The notes beneath the pieces were generated by a model, which had not been told where the DNA came from, did not search any database, and worked only from the letters and a program-made list of their open reading frames with translations. This document shows positions 40,201 to 50,900 of a DNA stretch of 64,000 nt, piece after piece. Both the position numbers and the translations under genes were made by a program. Source of the DNA: Oreocharis arfaki (taxonomy: Eukaryota; Chordata; Aves; Passeriformes; Paramythiidae); contig VZRR01011625.1 of assembly GCA_013398015.1 (NCBI GenBank), positions 1-64,000 of the forward strand, read 5' to 3'. How positions within the stretch are numbered: position 1 is the first letter of the stretch; each line of letters opens with the position of its first letter.

Positions 40201-42954
40201 CTCGTGTACTCGGGTTTGAGGTCATTTCATAGGCAAATCTGAATATAGGAGGACTGTGGGGGGCTTTAAGGATGCTGCGAAACCAGTGGATTTCCCTCTG
40301 TTGTGTAGGAAAGTATCACACAGCATTTTTCACTATTCCCCAGAATTTTGCTGGCAGATTGTATTTTGCATTCTCTTCCCAGGGGGAAAGTCACCATGAG
40401 GCTAGGACCTTTCTGAAAGTTGGCTTACAGTGTTTGTAGTAAAGTACTATTTTTTCCATCTCTTTCTTTTTACTTTTCCTTTGAGAAAACCATCATTCTT
40501 CCTTATGATTCCCCCTAGCCCTTATGTCCGCTAACTCATGCCTGAAGCATCACCTCTAGGGTTCAGGGTTTTCAAAGAGAATCTATGTGATAGGGTCCTG
40601 CATACTTATTTAGGTACATAAATGAACAATATTTGAATTTCAAGAATACCAAGCTTCTGCGTTTTCCAACACTATTGAAAAATGTGACTGTTTAAAATCC
40701 AGAGCAGCACAGTACAGTAAGTAACAACAATGACAGTGAGCAATTTTTAATGTTTCTCCTTACAGAAGGATTGGGAATGTGTGTGTGCAATGGATATATG
40801 TGTTCCCTTCTGCACAGCAGTTTGTCAAGGAATGATAAAATCGAGATTATTGTAGAGTTTTCTACTGCATGTGCCACATCCTGATCCATCTACTGTATTT
40901 ATAACAGGATATTTTTACATTTGTATATTGACAGCTCATTGCTCAATGACACCAGCCTCAAGAGAACATTTAATGTTAATTTACAGAATCCTGCCACTCA
41001 GAGGAAGAGGTATTTTTGCAAAAAAATGAGGCAGTCTGTCATGATCCTCTCTGTGCCTACTGTGAGTAATACTGTATTGCTAGAAAATGTGGAATTTCAA
41101 AATAGATTATTGTATTTGCTAGCATACCGTCCAGAAATAGAAATATAGTCACTCTGATTTCAGTTGTCTGACTAGGCAGTGAATGCCTTTATTCTGTACG
41201 GTGCAGAAACAAGAGATGTACTCACAGTTCCCCACCTCTGTGTACTCATTATCTGCACACAGAAGGGATGATATTTGGTTAAATACATTCTGGAATTGTT
41301 TTCAAATTAGAATTCTTGGCTTTTACCTAAAAAACTATAGTTGTTGCAGAGATGGGTAAAAACATCTGTTTTGTTTCAGATAGGTGTTTCTGCAGATGTG
41401 TGTTAGAGGAACTGAACAGCCATGTACAAATAGAGAAGATAGGCTTTTCCATGTTGACTTTAATGCTTGCTTCCTAAACCCAAATGTTTCTCTTGGAACT
41501 GTCTGTTATGCAGCACACTGCTTCTTGAACTGTTTTAGACTTCTGTTCTATTAGAATCCTGTGGGAAGGTTTTCTACTTTTTTTTTTTTGTAAAAGGTTT
41601 GATATTGATACTGGTTATGTCTCCTCTCCACCCATATTAATTGGAAATATTTCCTTACCAATTTGCACACTTTTTTTCTTTTTTAAGGTAGCTTGATTAC
41701 GCCATCCTGTCTTCATTACTGGTAAAAATCCACATTGCATTTTAAGGAAGAGAAGATTTGAATTGTTCCTGTAATTTTTCATCTAATGTTTGCAATTTCA
41801 GTGGTTATGAGATGCATTAAGCATCACTGGCCTGTCAGCTGAACCTCAGATTGATGGCAAATACTTTCCTGGCACCAAACTTATGCCACTCTGAATGTTG
41901 AGGAATCACAAGGAAAGACAGTGAGCACATGAGGTTTGTTAAAGGATGTAAATGGAATGTGAACTGGAAAGGATGGCTAAGAGTTCAAGATTCTGGATAT
42001 AAAGGTTGTGAAAACATGCAAATGGACCAATTAACCTTTAATCTTTTAAATCACAAAAAATATATTGTTTTGAATTTTTTTTCCTGAATTCTCAGAATTG
42101 CGTCAGCAGTAGTAGTGCTTCTCTAACTGTTGACTACAGACATGTTGAAGTTAACATCTTTATTTTGTAGTCCACTAGACACATTCTGCTAATTTTATGA
42201 CGGCTAGTAACTGCAAAGAAAGATGTACAGCTAAGCCTAATACATAAAGATCTTGATATGGTTCACTAATTACCAACAGTAGCTGGATAAATCTCTTGGA
42301 TGCAATTTGACATTAAAGAATTTTCTTTATAATGAGCTAGAAAGGATTTGAAATAATTTCTTCAATTCAGGTTAAAGTTATATTTAGTGGATAATTCTCT
42401 TTTTTCACACAGAATTTAATCCAGCATTAGTACATTACTGACAGAGACAAGCTTAAAGCTCCTTCCAAAGGAGAAATTCCTTTCATGGTGATCTTCCCCA
42501 GCTGCTCAGAATAGCTTTTCTTATAGTTTCCTGATAAGGGAAGACTGTTGCATGAATTTTTCACTGTTCTAAACTTTTTCCTTCCTAGCAGACATCTGTT
42601 CTTCCTTATTGGGTGACATACCCCTCTATTCTCACAGAACAAATGAAAGTACAAGCATTAGATTTTTCTTCTGATTCTTTTCTCTGTAACCAAGAAATTG
42701 TATAATTTTATAATTCTGCACAATGCGGAAGCATTTGCTCTCTGTCTTTGGCATGGGGAATTAATTTACAGGCAGGCTGACCCAACAGAACTGGAAAGTC
42801 TGTCATAGACATAGAAATAAGAAAGGAAAACCTGTACTGTTCTTTCCAAGTTGAAAGCTGTACAGCCTTTGAGCAGGGGAAATACTTCCTTAGTCCCTTT
42901 CTTTTAGGGGTGGTCCCCAGAACCCTTGTGAGTGATTCACACCTTGGAGAGGAG
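37294..42954. other. AT-rich stretch with no gene recognised
   Basis: No recognisable gene or interspersed repeat. Short frames on opposite strands overlap at 39.0-39.2 kb, where base composition is more balanced. Neither strand there gives a recognisable protein. A T run of about 12 lies near 41578-41589. Confidence 0.55.
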
Positions 42955-43100
42955 AATCACAGAATTGTAGAATGGTTTGGGTTGGAAGTGACCTTAACCA
43001 TCATGTAGTTCCAACCTCCCTGCCATGGGCAGGGGTGCTATTCACTAGATCAGGTTGCTCAGAGCTCCATCTAACCTGGCCTTGCACAGATCTGGGGATG
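42955..43100 (-). mobile_element. CR1 LINE 3'-end fragment
   Basis: The plus strand reads AATCACAGAATTGTAGAATG, then GGTTTGGGTTGGAAGTGACC, then TTCCAACCTCCCTGCCATGG and CCATCTAACCTGGCCTTGCA. This is the reverse complement of the extreme 3' end of a CR1 element, including two degraded terminal octamers at the start. Only about 145 bases are left. The downstream limit is uncertain because similarity fades after GGGGATGAGGCAC. The open frame at 42972-43229 is partly made of this element and is not a gene. Confidence 0.9.
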
Positions 43101-43325
43101 AGGCACAATGAATGCAGTAGAATGAGGTACAGAATTTTCCATATCTGGTTCTGTAGTTCTGGAGTTTATTCAGCCACCCACCTGCTCACCTTTCACTGGA
43201 ATGATGTTGGTATCCACACTCATAGGTAGATTTTGCCCTGCTAAATAATGGCATCTCCCATCACTCTGGTGAATCCAACAACTCCCGCAAGATCATTCCC
43301 CAACACCTCCAAGGAGAGCCCCCAG

Positions 43326-43340
43326 CCAACTGAGGGCGCT
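43326..43340 (+). promoter_or_regulatory. CTCF-like motif
   Basis: The 15-mer CCAACTGAGGGCGCT agrees with the vertebrate CTCF core consensus (CCASYAGRKGGCRSY) at 13 of 15 positions, by my own comparison. It sits in a GC-richer island immediately downstream of a CR1 fragment. A motif of this length can arise by chance in 64 kb, and occupancy cannot be inferred from sequence alone. Confidence 0.3.
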
Positions 43341-43396
43341 GCTGCTGTTGTAGGAACCAGGGTCTAACAGCACCATGGCTGGAAAGTGTGACTTAC

Positions 43397-43541
43397 AAGT
43401 GCCATTACTCGGCCATAGGCAAAGACTTCCTTGCTAATAACAGGTTCATCCCTGGTGACAAACACAAGTGTGGTGAAGGGAAGGGTACTTTCTAAGAGAT
43501 CTGTAGCCATCATCCTTCTAAACCGGGCAAACAGGGTAAAC
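43397..43541 (-). other. Candidate internal coding exon, unidentified
   Basis: On the minus strand a pyrimidine-rich tract ending in TCTGTCTAG precedes a 145-base segment that is followed by GTAAGT, so both boundaries match splice consensus. Only one frame is open across it. That frame reads 48 codons after one leading base and ends on a complete codon. The peptide is of ordinary mixed composition, with pieces such as LPFTTLVFVTRDEPV and KEVFAYGRVMAL. I do not recognise the family and found no convincing flanking exons. An open frame of 48 codons with such boundaries is not rare by chance in this much sequence, so it may be spurious or a fossil exon. Confidence 0.22.
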
Positions 43542-43599
43542 CTAGACAGAGGGGAGAATAGTGGAGTCACTACTTACCACTACTCATTTATTTCCTTTC

Positions 43600-46028
43600 T
43601 TTTCTTAAAGAGAGTAGAACGTAGAAAAAGTAAAAAAAAATTGATTTTGTTGATGGATAATGACAGGGATAGCCTGTGCTCTTGTGCAGTGCCAAATAAT
43701 GGTATGTTACTGCTCCCCACTTTACTTTCATCGGAGTTTTTCTTGTGATTTGCAAAATACTAAACTTAAAATGTGTCATTGTGGTACTGTACCAAGAAAA
43801 AAAAAAGCATCAGGCTTTATATGGGTTTCATTTTTGCAATTCTCAGGATACTGGCAGTTCAAATATTGGAATTTAAATAATTAAAAAATAAGCAAACAAA
43901 CAAAATAAACCACAATAATTTGAAAGTCCAGGCAGTGTGTTTTTGGGATTTGTTATCTCACAAATTTCTGGTATTGGAAAAATCTCAAAATGGGATTGCT
44001 GGACTAAGAGAATTCTCAGACTGCCAAAGGATATTACAGCTATTTCTGACTCCTATCATACGAATTATTTACGCTGAAAACAATATCCCACACCTTGTAA
44101 AAGTAATGGAGATTATTTTTCATGGAATACGCTGAGGAGCTGACCTACATAACGTAGTTTAAAGCAATGCAGCTAGAGTCGCTTTTCTCCATCTTTATTG
44201 TCACTGGCACTGCTCCTTAGAAGTGCATGTACAATTGAAATGAAGGATGAAAAAGTTTAACCACCTAATCGTGGAAAAAGCCTCTGAGTCTTCTGGAATG
44301 GGACACCTCTAAGATAGATGGTAAGCTCTTAAATGTTGTTGTTCCATAACTTTTCATATTGATATTTGACGTGGGATAGAGCTAAGAAAAAAGAAAAACC
44401 TTTAGTAAATAAGAACTTTTGAAAATGGAAAAAAATGTGTGTTAATTCTGACTACTGACTGTGAGAGCAGAGTTAAAACTTATTTTCTGTGTGTGCCAAA
44501 TAGATGTAAGCTGCAGGTCTTAGCAAAACGCTGAAAGCTAACTAAGAATTAAAAAGCATTCTACAATATATCATTTCATTGCCCAGCAATAAAGTGACTT
44601 AAATTCACTGTAGTCATTGGTAACTTCTTTTTATTGAAAGCTAATAAGGTCAGTGTTCAGCTACTGTGACTCTTCCTGCCACAAAATCATTCTCAACAAT
44701 CATAGTTCTGCAAAATTCTTAGCACAAAATTATTTGTGAAGTCCATTTAATCAACACAGTCAAATAGGGAACAAAGCTCTGCAGCCATGAAAATATGTTT
44801 TGAAACATTTTAGAAAGCAGAACACTGATAAAAACATTGATTTTTGTTTCTAAAAAAAAAAAAATCTGTATTAAGGTAAGTGAAGGCAATTTATAAGGTA
44901 TTTGTAAGGTAACTAAATAACACCCAGCCCAGCACAGCTCTTACGTGAAAAGTATTCTATTAGGCATTGGTTTCGAATTTCTCATTTTGGGTTTGTCCTG
45001 CTTCACTAATCTGGAACATGTTTCTTTGAAGTTCTGAGCATACCTGACTTGATTGTAAAGACTTCTGTTATATTAAGCACCACAAAAAAAAAGCAGCACA
45101 CAAATTTCTTAGTACAGCAGCTTCCAAAGGTCTTAATGACAGGTTCCGGTGTTATGAGGTTGGGCGAGAAGAGATTTAGTCATGAAATCTGTGCTAAGAC
45201 TTAAGGGGCTGGTGTCATCATCCCTTTTATTTTAATAAGAGCTGGTATAATTATATAAAATATTAGAATAATTAACTGCCATGCAGAATTAATAACTCCT
45301 TATAAAATTTAAATATCTGAGCTATTTCTTTCTTTTTTATTTCCTGAAAAGCATCTTGACTGGCAATACTCAAAACAAGCTGTCGTTGTGTTTCCTGTCA
45401 GCGACAGTCTTTGTTCTTGCTGTGGTGACTAGGTTTGAAAGTTGAGAATGAAGCAGTTCAGGACGCACATTGCGAAAGATCAGGCAAAAATAAAATATAT
45501 GAGAATTACATTTGCGATTGCTCATTCACTTGCACATTTGTCTTTTGTGGCTAAAGTTATAGAAAAACCCATGTCAGTGCTGATGGTGCATGTGCAGTTG
45601 TGGCAGGAGAGAGAACAGCCTGTGACGTTTCCATGCATGCATGGCAGATGCAGCCACAACACGTGTAAGAATCAGTGTGCTGGTCCACAACAAACTTGTT
45701 CCCCAGTGACAGGATTGAGTAAAGACTTCCTGGTTTAGAGGTGACGTTTAGGGTGGACTGGTGTTTGCTCATTAACCTAGAGAGATCTTCCAGGGTAAGA
45801 AATACAACAGGGCATTCTTGCAGCCTTTCAAGATGGTAAGTGAAGGTTTGATTTTCTTTGCAGAACTGGTATGTGGTTGGTCTGTGCCTTTTCCCTGCAA
45901 TTTAAAGTCTGCAGGAGAAATATGTGCAAGCCATAGTCGTACATATGAATGAGACAGAGCGTATACAAAGCATGCTGCAGATAGAACTTTGAATTTGAAA
46001 TCTGTGGGTTCAGAGTTGAAGCCCGAGG
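43600..46028. other. Stretch with no gene recognised
   Basis: AT-rich sequence with several A runs (near 43.63, 43.80, 44.86 and 45.08 kb) and short overlapping frames. The frame at 45442-45738 (plus, 98 codons) overlaps an opposing frame at 45557-45772 and shows no motif I recognise. I see no repeat family. Confidence 0.5.
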
Positions 46029-46387
46029 GTGCTGGCTGTTGCCTCAGCTCTTTTCAATTGAGTTTATAAGCAAATATAACTTGTTACGTCATTACAAGTT
46101 CCCGAGGACTTTCTCACTCTGCGGTGGCATGCTGGATACTGTGTGTTTGACTGGCTGCTATCCTTTTAATTCCTCTGTGGTTGCCTTTTCTTGGTTGTTT
46201 GGGGTTTTTTGTTTAGTTTTTTGTTTGTTTATGTTGTTATCACATCTTCTTTGGTGTTTCAAGAACACAGTTGCATTCCTAGAATGAATGTGTATTTGTT
46301 TGAGGATTTTTCAGGTAATCCAACAGAAGAGGAAATTTTTTTTTTGTTCTGTGTTTCTTTCATCTGGGCTTAACACAGTAGCATTTT

Positions 46388-46404
46388 CTTTTTTTTTTTT
46401 TTTT
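46388..46404 (+). repeat. Poly-T tract at a contig end
   Basis: A long T run ends directly at the N at 46405. The second copy has an uninterrupted T run at 48293-48314 followed by unique sequence. The homopolymer is the likely reason why the assembly broke here. Confidence 0.8.
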
Positions 46405-46405
46405 N
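46405..46405. other. Assembly gap (single N)
   Basis: One ambiguous base interrupts the T run. The second copy shows that about 130 bases, including CCCAAAGTTTTAAAATG and what follows, belong at this point, so the N is a placeholder for a gap and not one uncertain base. Confidence 0.9.
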
Positions 46406-46954
46406 TATTATTCTACTTCTGTATTTCAAAAGCACTGAGGAGTATGAAGCACTCCACTGTATTTTATGGCCCTTGAGAGATAGTAGCACATTGTGGAACA
46501 ATTATCAGGTTTTATGGAAACCAGCTCTGACTAGCGGATGTGGCGATTCTGCAGAACCTACTGTCCTCGTTGTACCCACCCGTAAATTGTATGAATTCCT
46601 TTTAAAAAGACAAATGTTCAAAACCAAATTGGAATGTTGCATTTTTTGAAGGGGCAAAACCACATCAGACCATTTCTGAGAGTCTTCACCTTTGAGAATT
46701 TAAAACACAGCCTTTAAAGATGTTAGTGTTCTGCAATGATCCTTTAAATTTGCAGCAGTGACAGGAGCTGTGGGTAACAAGGGCTCAGGAGTCTGAAGCT
46801 CAACACCATGTTCCCCTATGGATGTGGCTAAAGGAATATTAATAGTTGTTAATAACCAGTATATAACCTCCAGTTAGTCTGGAGGGCTGCATGGCCCCTG
46901 GTGGGGAGTTTCCATTCTCAGCTGTTCTCCGTTGTCTCATGGAAGTTATGGGCC

Positions 46955-47327
46955 AACAGTGCAAAGGAGGCCCAGGGGAGACCTCATTTCTCTCTACAAC
47001 TGCCTGAAAGGAGGTTGTAGCCAGCTGGGGGTCAGTCTCTTCTCCCAGTCAAAAAGCAGTTGGACAAAATAGCATCAGATTGCACTGGGGGAGGTTTAGG
47101 TGGGTTATTAGGACAAAAATTCCTTCACAGAAAGGCTGACCAAGCATTGCAACAGGCTGTCCAGGGAAGTGGTGGAGTCACCATCACTGGAGGTATTTAA
47201 AAGATGCATAGATGTGGTGCTTATGGATGGTTTAGTGGTGAGCTCGGCAGTGCTGGGTTAATCGTTAGATTCAATGAACTTGGAGATCCTTTTTCAACCT
47301 TAATAATTCTTTGATTCCGTGATTCTG
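46955..47327 (+). mobile_element. CR1 LINE 3' end with terminal octamers
   Basis: This is the plus-strand 3' part of a CR1 element. Diagnostic pieces are CTCTCTACAACTGCCTGAAA, GGAGGTTGTAGCCAGCTGGG, CAGGCTGTCCAGGGAAGTGG, CACTGGAGGTATTTAAAAG and TGGAGATCCTTTTTCAACCT. It ends in the CR1 hallmark of tandem octamers, ATTCTTTG (47306-47313), ATTCCGTG (47314-47321) and a partial ATTCTG (47322-47327). The 5' end is truncated and its exact limit is uncertain. The same insertion recurs at 48996-49368 because of the assembly duplication, so it should be counted once. Confidence 0.93.
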
Positions 47328-47936
47328 CCTGCACATGATGGCAACAGTCAGGACTGAAGGTTCCTGTTACGGATTTCTTTCTTTATTTAAACAAACAACC
47401 AAAACCTACACCCACTGTACAAACCTTTATAGTCTGAACAAGAGTAAAATAGTCAAAAAGGCTATTTGAGGGAGAGGGGAGGGAGTGGAACTAGACATCC
47501 TGACCTTGTAACAGCCGCAGCACTTTGGTTGAGCTTTGATACTGATTTTCAAGGGCTTTTTCCTGGATCTTCAATTGCTAAAAATCGGTCAGTCCACAAA
47601 AGCAAGGATTACAGCTCCACTTTTTCCTGACTTTCTGCTCTTAGTGACAAAAGAGCTGGTTGGATTGTTTTAAAGGTAATCCCTGAGCACTTATCTTTGG
47701 CCTCCAGATAGCACAGGCTGCTGCTGAGCAAGCAACCAGCTATGATGTGTAAACCATAGTCATTGGGAGTTCTGACAGGCTGCAGTCTAGCTCTGACCTC
47801 GTGATTACCAGGAGAATGGAAAGGGTTTGTGTGCAGGGTGAGGTTTTAATCTCCACCCAGGAGTTGCCTAAGTAAATCCTATTAGAAAGAAGAGGATCTG
47901 AACACATGGGTTTCACACATGATTTTGACTGTGTCC

Positions 47937-47937
47937 N
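47937..47937. other. Assembly gap (single N) at duplication junction
   Basis: The base before this N is the end of the first copy (GACTGTGTCC). The base after it restarts the duplicated segment at GTGCTGGCTG. The junction of the repeat coincides exactly with the N, which is the expected mark of adjacent contigs that overlap but were not merged. Confidence 0.92.
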
Positions 47938-49977
47938 GTGCTGGCTGTTGCCTCAGCTCTTTTCAATTGAGTTTATAAGCAAATATAACTTGTTACGTCA
48001 TTACAAGTTCCCGAGGACTTTCTCACTCTGCGGTGGCATGCTGGATACTGTGTGTTTGACTGGCTGCTATCCTTTTAATTCCTCTGTGGTTGCCTTTTCT
48101 TGGTTGTTTGGGGTTTTTTGTTTAGTTTTTTGTTTGTTTATATTGTTATCACATCTTCTTTGGTGTTTCAAGAACACAGTTGCATTCCTAGAATGAATGT
48201 GTATTTGTTTGAGGATTTTTCAGGTAATCCAACAGAAGAGGAAATTTTTTTTTTTTTCTGTGTTTCTTTCATCTGGGCTTAACACAGTAGCATTTTTTTT
48301 TTTTTTTTTTTTTTCCCAAAGTTTTAAAATGAAAAGCAAGTGCAAGTTTCAGCTAATAATTGCTAATACCTTGGAATAAATTGCAAGGTAAAATAATAAC
48401 TAATCTGCTTGATAAATCCCTGGCCTGTTGAGTGTGGAGAGATCTGTATTATTCTACTTCTGTATTTCAAAAGCACTGAGGAGTATGAAGCACTCCACTG
48501 TATTTTATGGCCCTTGAGAGATAGTAGCACATTGTGGAACAATTATCAGGTTTTATGGAAACCAGCTCTGACTAGCGGATGTGACGATTCTGCAGAACCT
48601 ACTGTCCTCGTTGTACCCACCCGTAAATTGTATGAATTCCTTTTAAAAAGACAAATGTTCAAAACCAAATTGGAATGTTGCATTTTTTGAAGGGGCAAAA
48701 CCACATCAGACCATTTCTGAGAGTCTTCACCTTTGAGAATTTAAAACACAGCCTTTAAAGATGTTAGTGTTCTGCAATGATCCTTTAAATTTGCAGCAGT
48801 GACAGGAGCTGTGGGTAACAAGGGCTCAGGAGTCTGAAGCTCAACACCATGTTCCCCTATGGATGTGGCTAAAGGAATATTAATAGTTGTTAATAACCAG
48901 TATATAACCTCCAGTTAGTCTGGAGGGCTGCATGGCCCCTGGTGGGGAGTTTCCATTCTCAGCTGTTCTCTGTTGTCTCATGGAAGTTATGGGCCAACAG
49001 TGCAAAGGAGGCCCAGGGGAGACCTCATTTCTCTCTACAACTGCCTGAAAGGAGGTTGTAGCCAGCTGGGGGTCAGTCTCTTCTCCCAGTCAAAAAGCAG
49101 TTGGACAAAATAGCATCAGATTGCACTGGGGGAGGTTTAGGTGGGTTATTAGGACAAAAATTCCTTCACAGAAAGGCTGACCAAGCATCGCAACAGGCTG
49201 TCCAGGGAAGTGGTGGAGTCACCATCACTGGAGGTATTTAAAAGGTGCGTAGATGTGGTGCTTATGGATGGTTTAGTGGTGAGCTCGGCAGTGCTGGGTT
49301 AATCGTTAGATTCAATGAACTTGGAGATCCTTTTTCAACCTTAATAATTCTTTGATTCCGTGATTCTGCCTGCACATGATGGCAACAGTCAGGACTGAAG
49401 GTTCCTGTTACGGATTTCTTTCTTTATTTAAACAAACAACCAAAACCTACACCCACTGTACAAACCTTTATAGTCTGAACAAGAGTAAAATAGTCAAAAA
49501 GGCTATTTGAGGGAGAGGGGAGGGAGTGGAACTAGACATCCTGACCTTGTAACAGCCGCAGCACTTTGGTTGAGCTTTGATACTGATTTTCAAGGGCTTT
49601 TTCCTGGATCTTCAATTGCTAAAAATCGGTCAGTCCACAAAAGCAAGGATTACAGCTCCACTTTTTCCTGACTTTCTGCTCTTAGTGACAAAAGAGCTGG
49701 TTGGATTGTTTTAAAGGTAATCCCTGAGCACTTATCTTTGGCCTCCAGATAGCACAGGCTGCTGCTGAGCAAGCAACCAGCTATGATGTGTAAACCATAG
49801 TCATTGGGAGTTCTGACAGGCTGCAGTCTAGCTCTGACCTCGTGATTACCAGGAGAATGGAAAGGGTTTGTGTGCAGGGTGAGGTTTTAATCTCCACCCA
49901 GGAGTTGCCTAAGTAAATCCTATTAGAAAGAAGAGGATCTGAACACATGGGTTTCACACATGATTTTGACTGTGTCC
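47938..49977 (+). repeat. Second, more complete copy of duplicated segment
   Basis: This copy is contiguous and contains the full sequence, including the roughly 132 bases missing from the first copy (after the T run, up to about 48446). It continues without a break into unique sequence at 49978 (GTACTAAATACTTTG). It is therefore the better representation of the locus. Frames at 47906-48196, 48100-48282, 48197-48379 and 48409-48690 lie within it and have no gene character. Confidence 0.88.
48996..49368 (+). mobile_element. CR1 LINE 3' end (second assembly copy)
   Basis: This is the same CR1 insertion as at 46955-47327, at offset 2041, differing at only a few positions (for example 49189, 49245 and 49249). 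It keeps the terminal octamers. Two independent insertions would not share identical flanks, so this is one element shown twice. Confidence 0.93.
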
Positions 49978-50639
49978 GTACTAAATACTTTGTGCGAATT
50001 ACGTCAAACCACAAGGCTGGTATATTTAAAACAAAATAACATGTCACACTACATTTCAGAAAAAAATCCGGTTCAGAGATTTCATTTTACTTTGAAATTG
50101 CTTAGATATAATTTTAGAAGGATCTAGGTATGTTGGGGATTAATAATTCAAATCCTTCTCTCCTATATTTAACCTTCTTTACCACTCAATTTAAAAAAAA
50201 AATGTAGTAAAATGCACTGTCACCAGTTGTGGGGGCGAGTGCAGTTGCTACCATTGCTGTGTATTTGGGCTCTAATAAAAAGGGATTTTTTCTTTGGATT
50301 TCTTTTTTTTTTTTGGAAGGGAGCAGTTAAGACAAAACAGGAAACTGTACTAGTGAAAAGTCAATAAACAATCTGAGCGGTTCAGGATTGCTGTTGCCTT
50401 TGTCCCAAGACATGACTAAGCTTCAAGAATGTTTCAATTCCATAGCTAAGACCAAAAGCCTGAGCTCTCTTCTGATATCTGCGTATTTGCCAGATATTTT
50501 TCCTGTTAGTAACAGTAACAGTTTAATACTAGGAAATCTGCTGCGTAATTACCCTATGACCTTAATTTTGAACAGTTAATTATGAAATATGGGCTTTTTT
50601 TTGTTTGTTTATTTTGGGTTTTTTTTCCCCTCTATGGAG

Positions 50640-50900
50640 CAAAGTGTTGTTATAATGAGTTTAATTAAGCGAAAATGAATGTTGGCCTGCAACGTTACAA
50701 GAGGTTGCTATGTGCCAATAAATCATAATTAAATGTATTTAGCGTAATAGAAGGTGTCATTCACAATCTTGTTGCTTGTAAAAAATGTTAATTGTTTCCT
50801 TAAATGACAAGCCCTTCCAATTACAAAGAAAATTAACCAAAAGCTCAGCTTTGCTAACCAACAGCAATGTAATGTTTACTTTACAAAGAATATCAGTGTT
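50640..50900. promoter_or_regulatory. Possible conserved non-coding element
   Basis: This AT-rich, non-repetitive stretch carries several homeodomain-type cores: TTAATTAA at 50661-50668, TAATTA at 50726-50731, GTTAATTG at 50787-50794 and CCAATTAC at 50817-50824. An ACAAAG SOX/TCF-like core follows at 50824-50829 and another near 50884. Such clustering is typical of vertebrate developmental enhancers, but AT-rich DNA produces these motifs by chance. Conservation cannot be seen from one sequence. Confidence 0.2.

Larger units (their letters stand above)
46029..47936 (+). repeat. First copy of falsely duplicated segment (assembly)
   Basis: This segment repeats, in the same orientation, at 47938-49977. 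From 46029 to 46404 the match is at offset 1909. After the N at 46405 it resumes at offset 2041, so about 132 bases present in the second copy are missing here and replaced by a single N. I counted eight substitutions over about 1.9 kb, at 46233, 46346, 46388, 46543, 46930, 47148, 47204 and 47208. This copy therefore consists of the end of one contig plus a small contig wholly contained in the following one. The low divergence would fit two alleles or read error. Confidence 0.88.

Noticed and set aside
42972..43229. 85-codon plus-strand frame
   Set aside because: Its first part is the antisense of a CR1 3' end and the remainder has no recognisable protein.
46039..48690. Pairs of near-identical small proteins, suggesting a duplicated gene family
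   Set aside because: They arise from the assembly duplication, span T runs and an N, and have no coding character.
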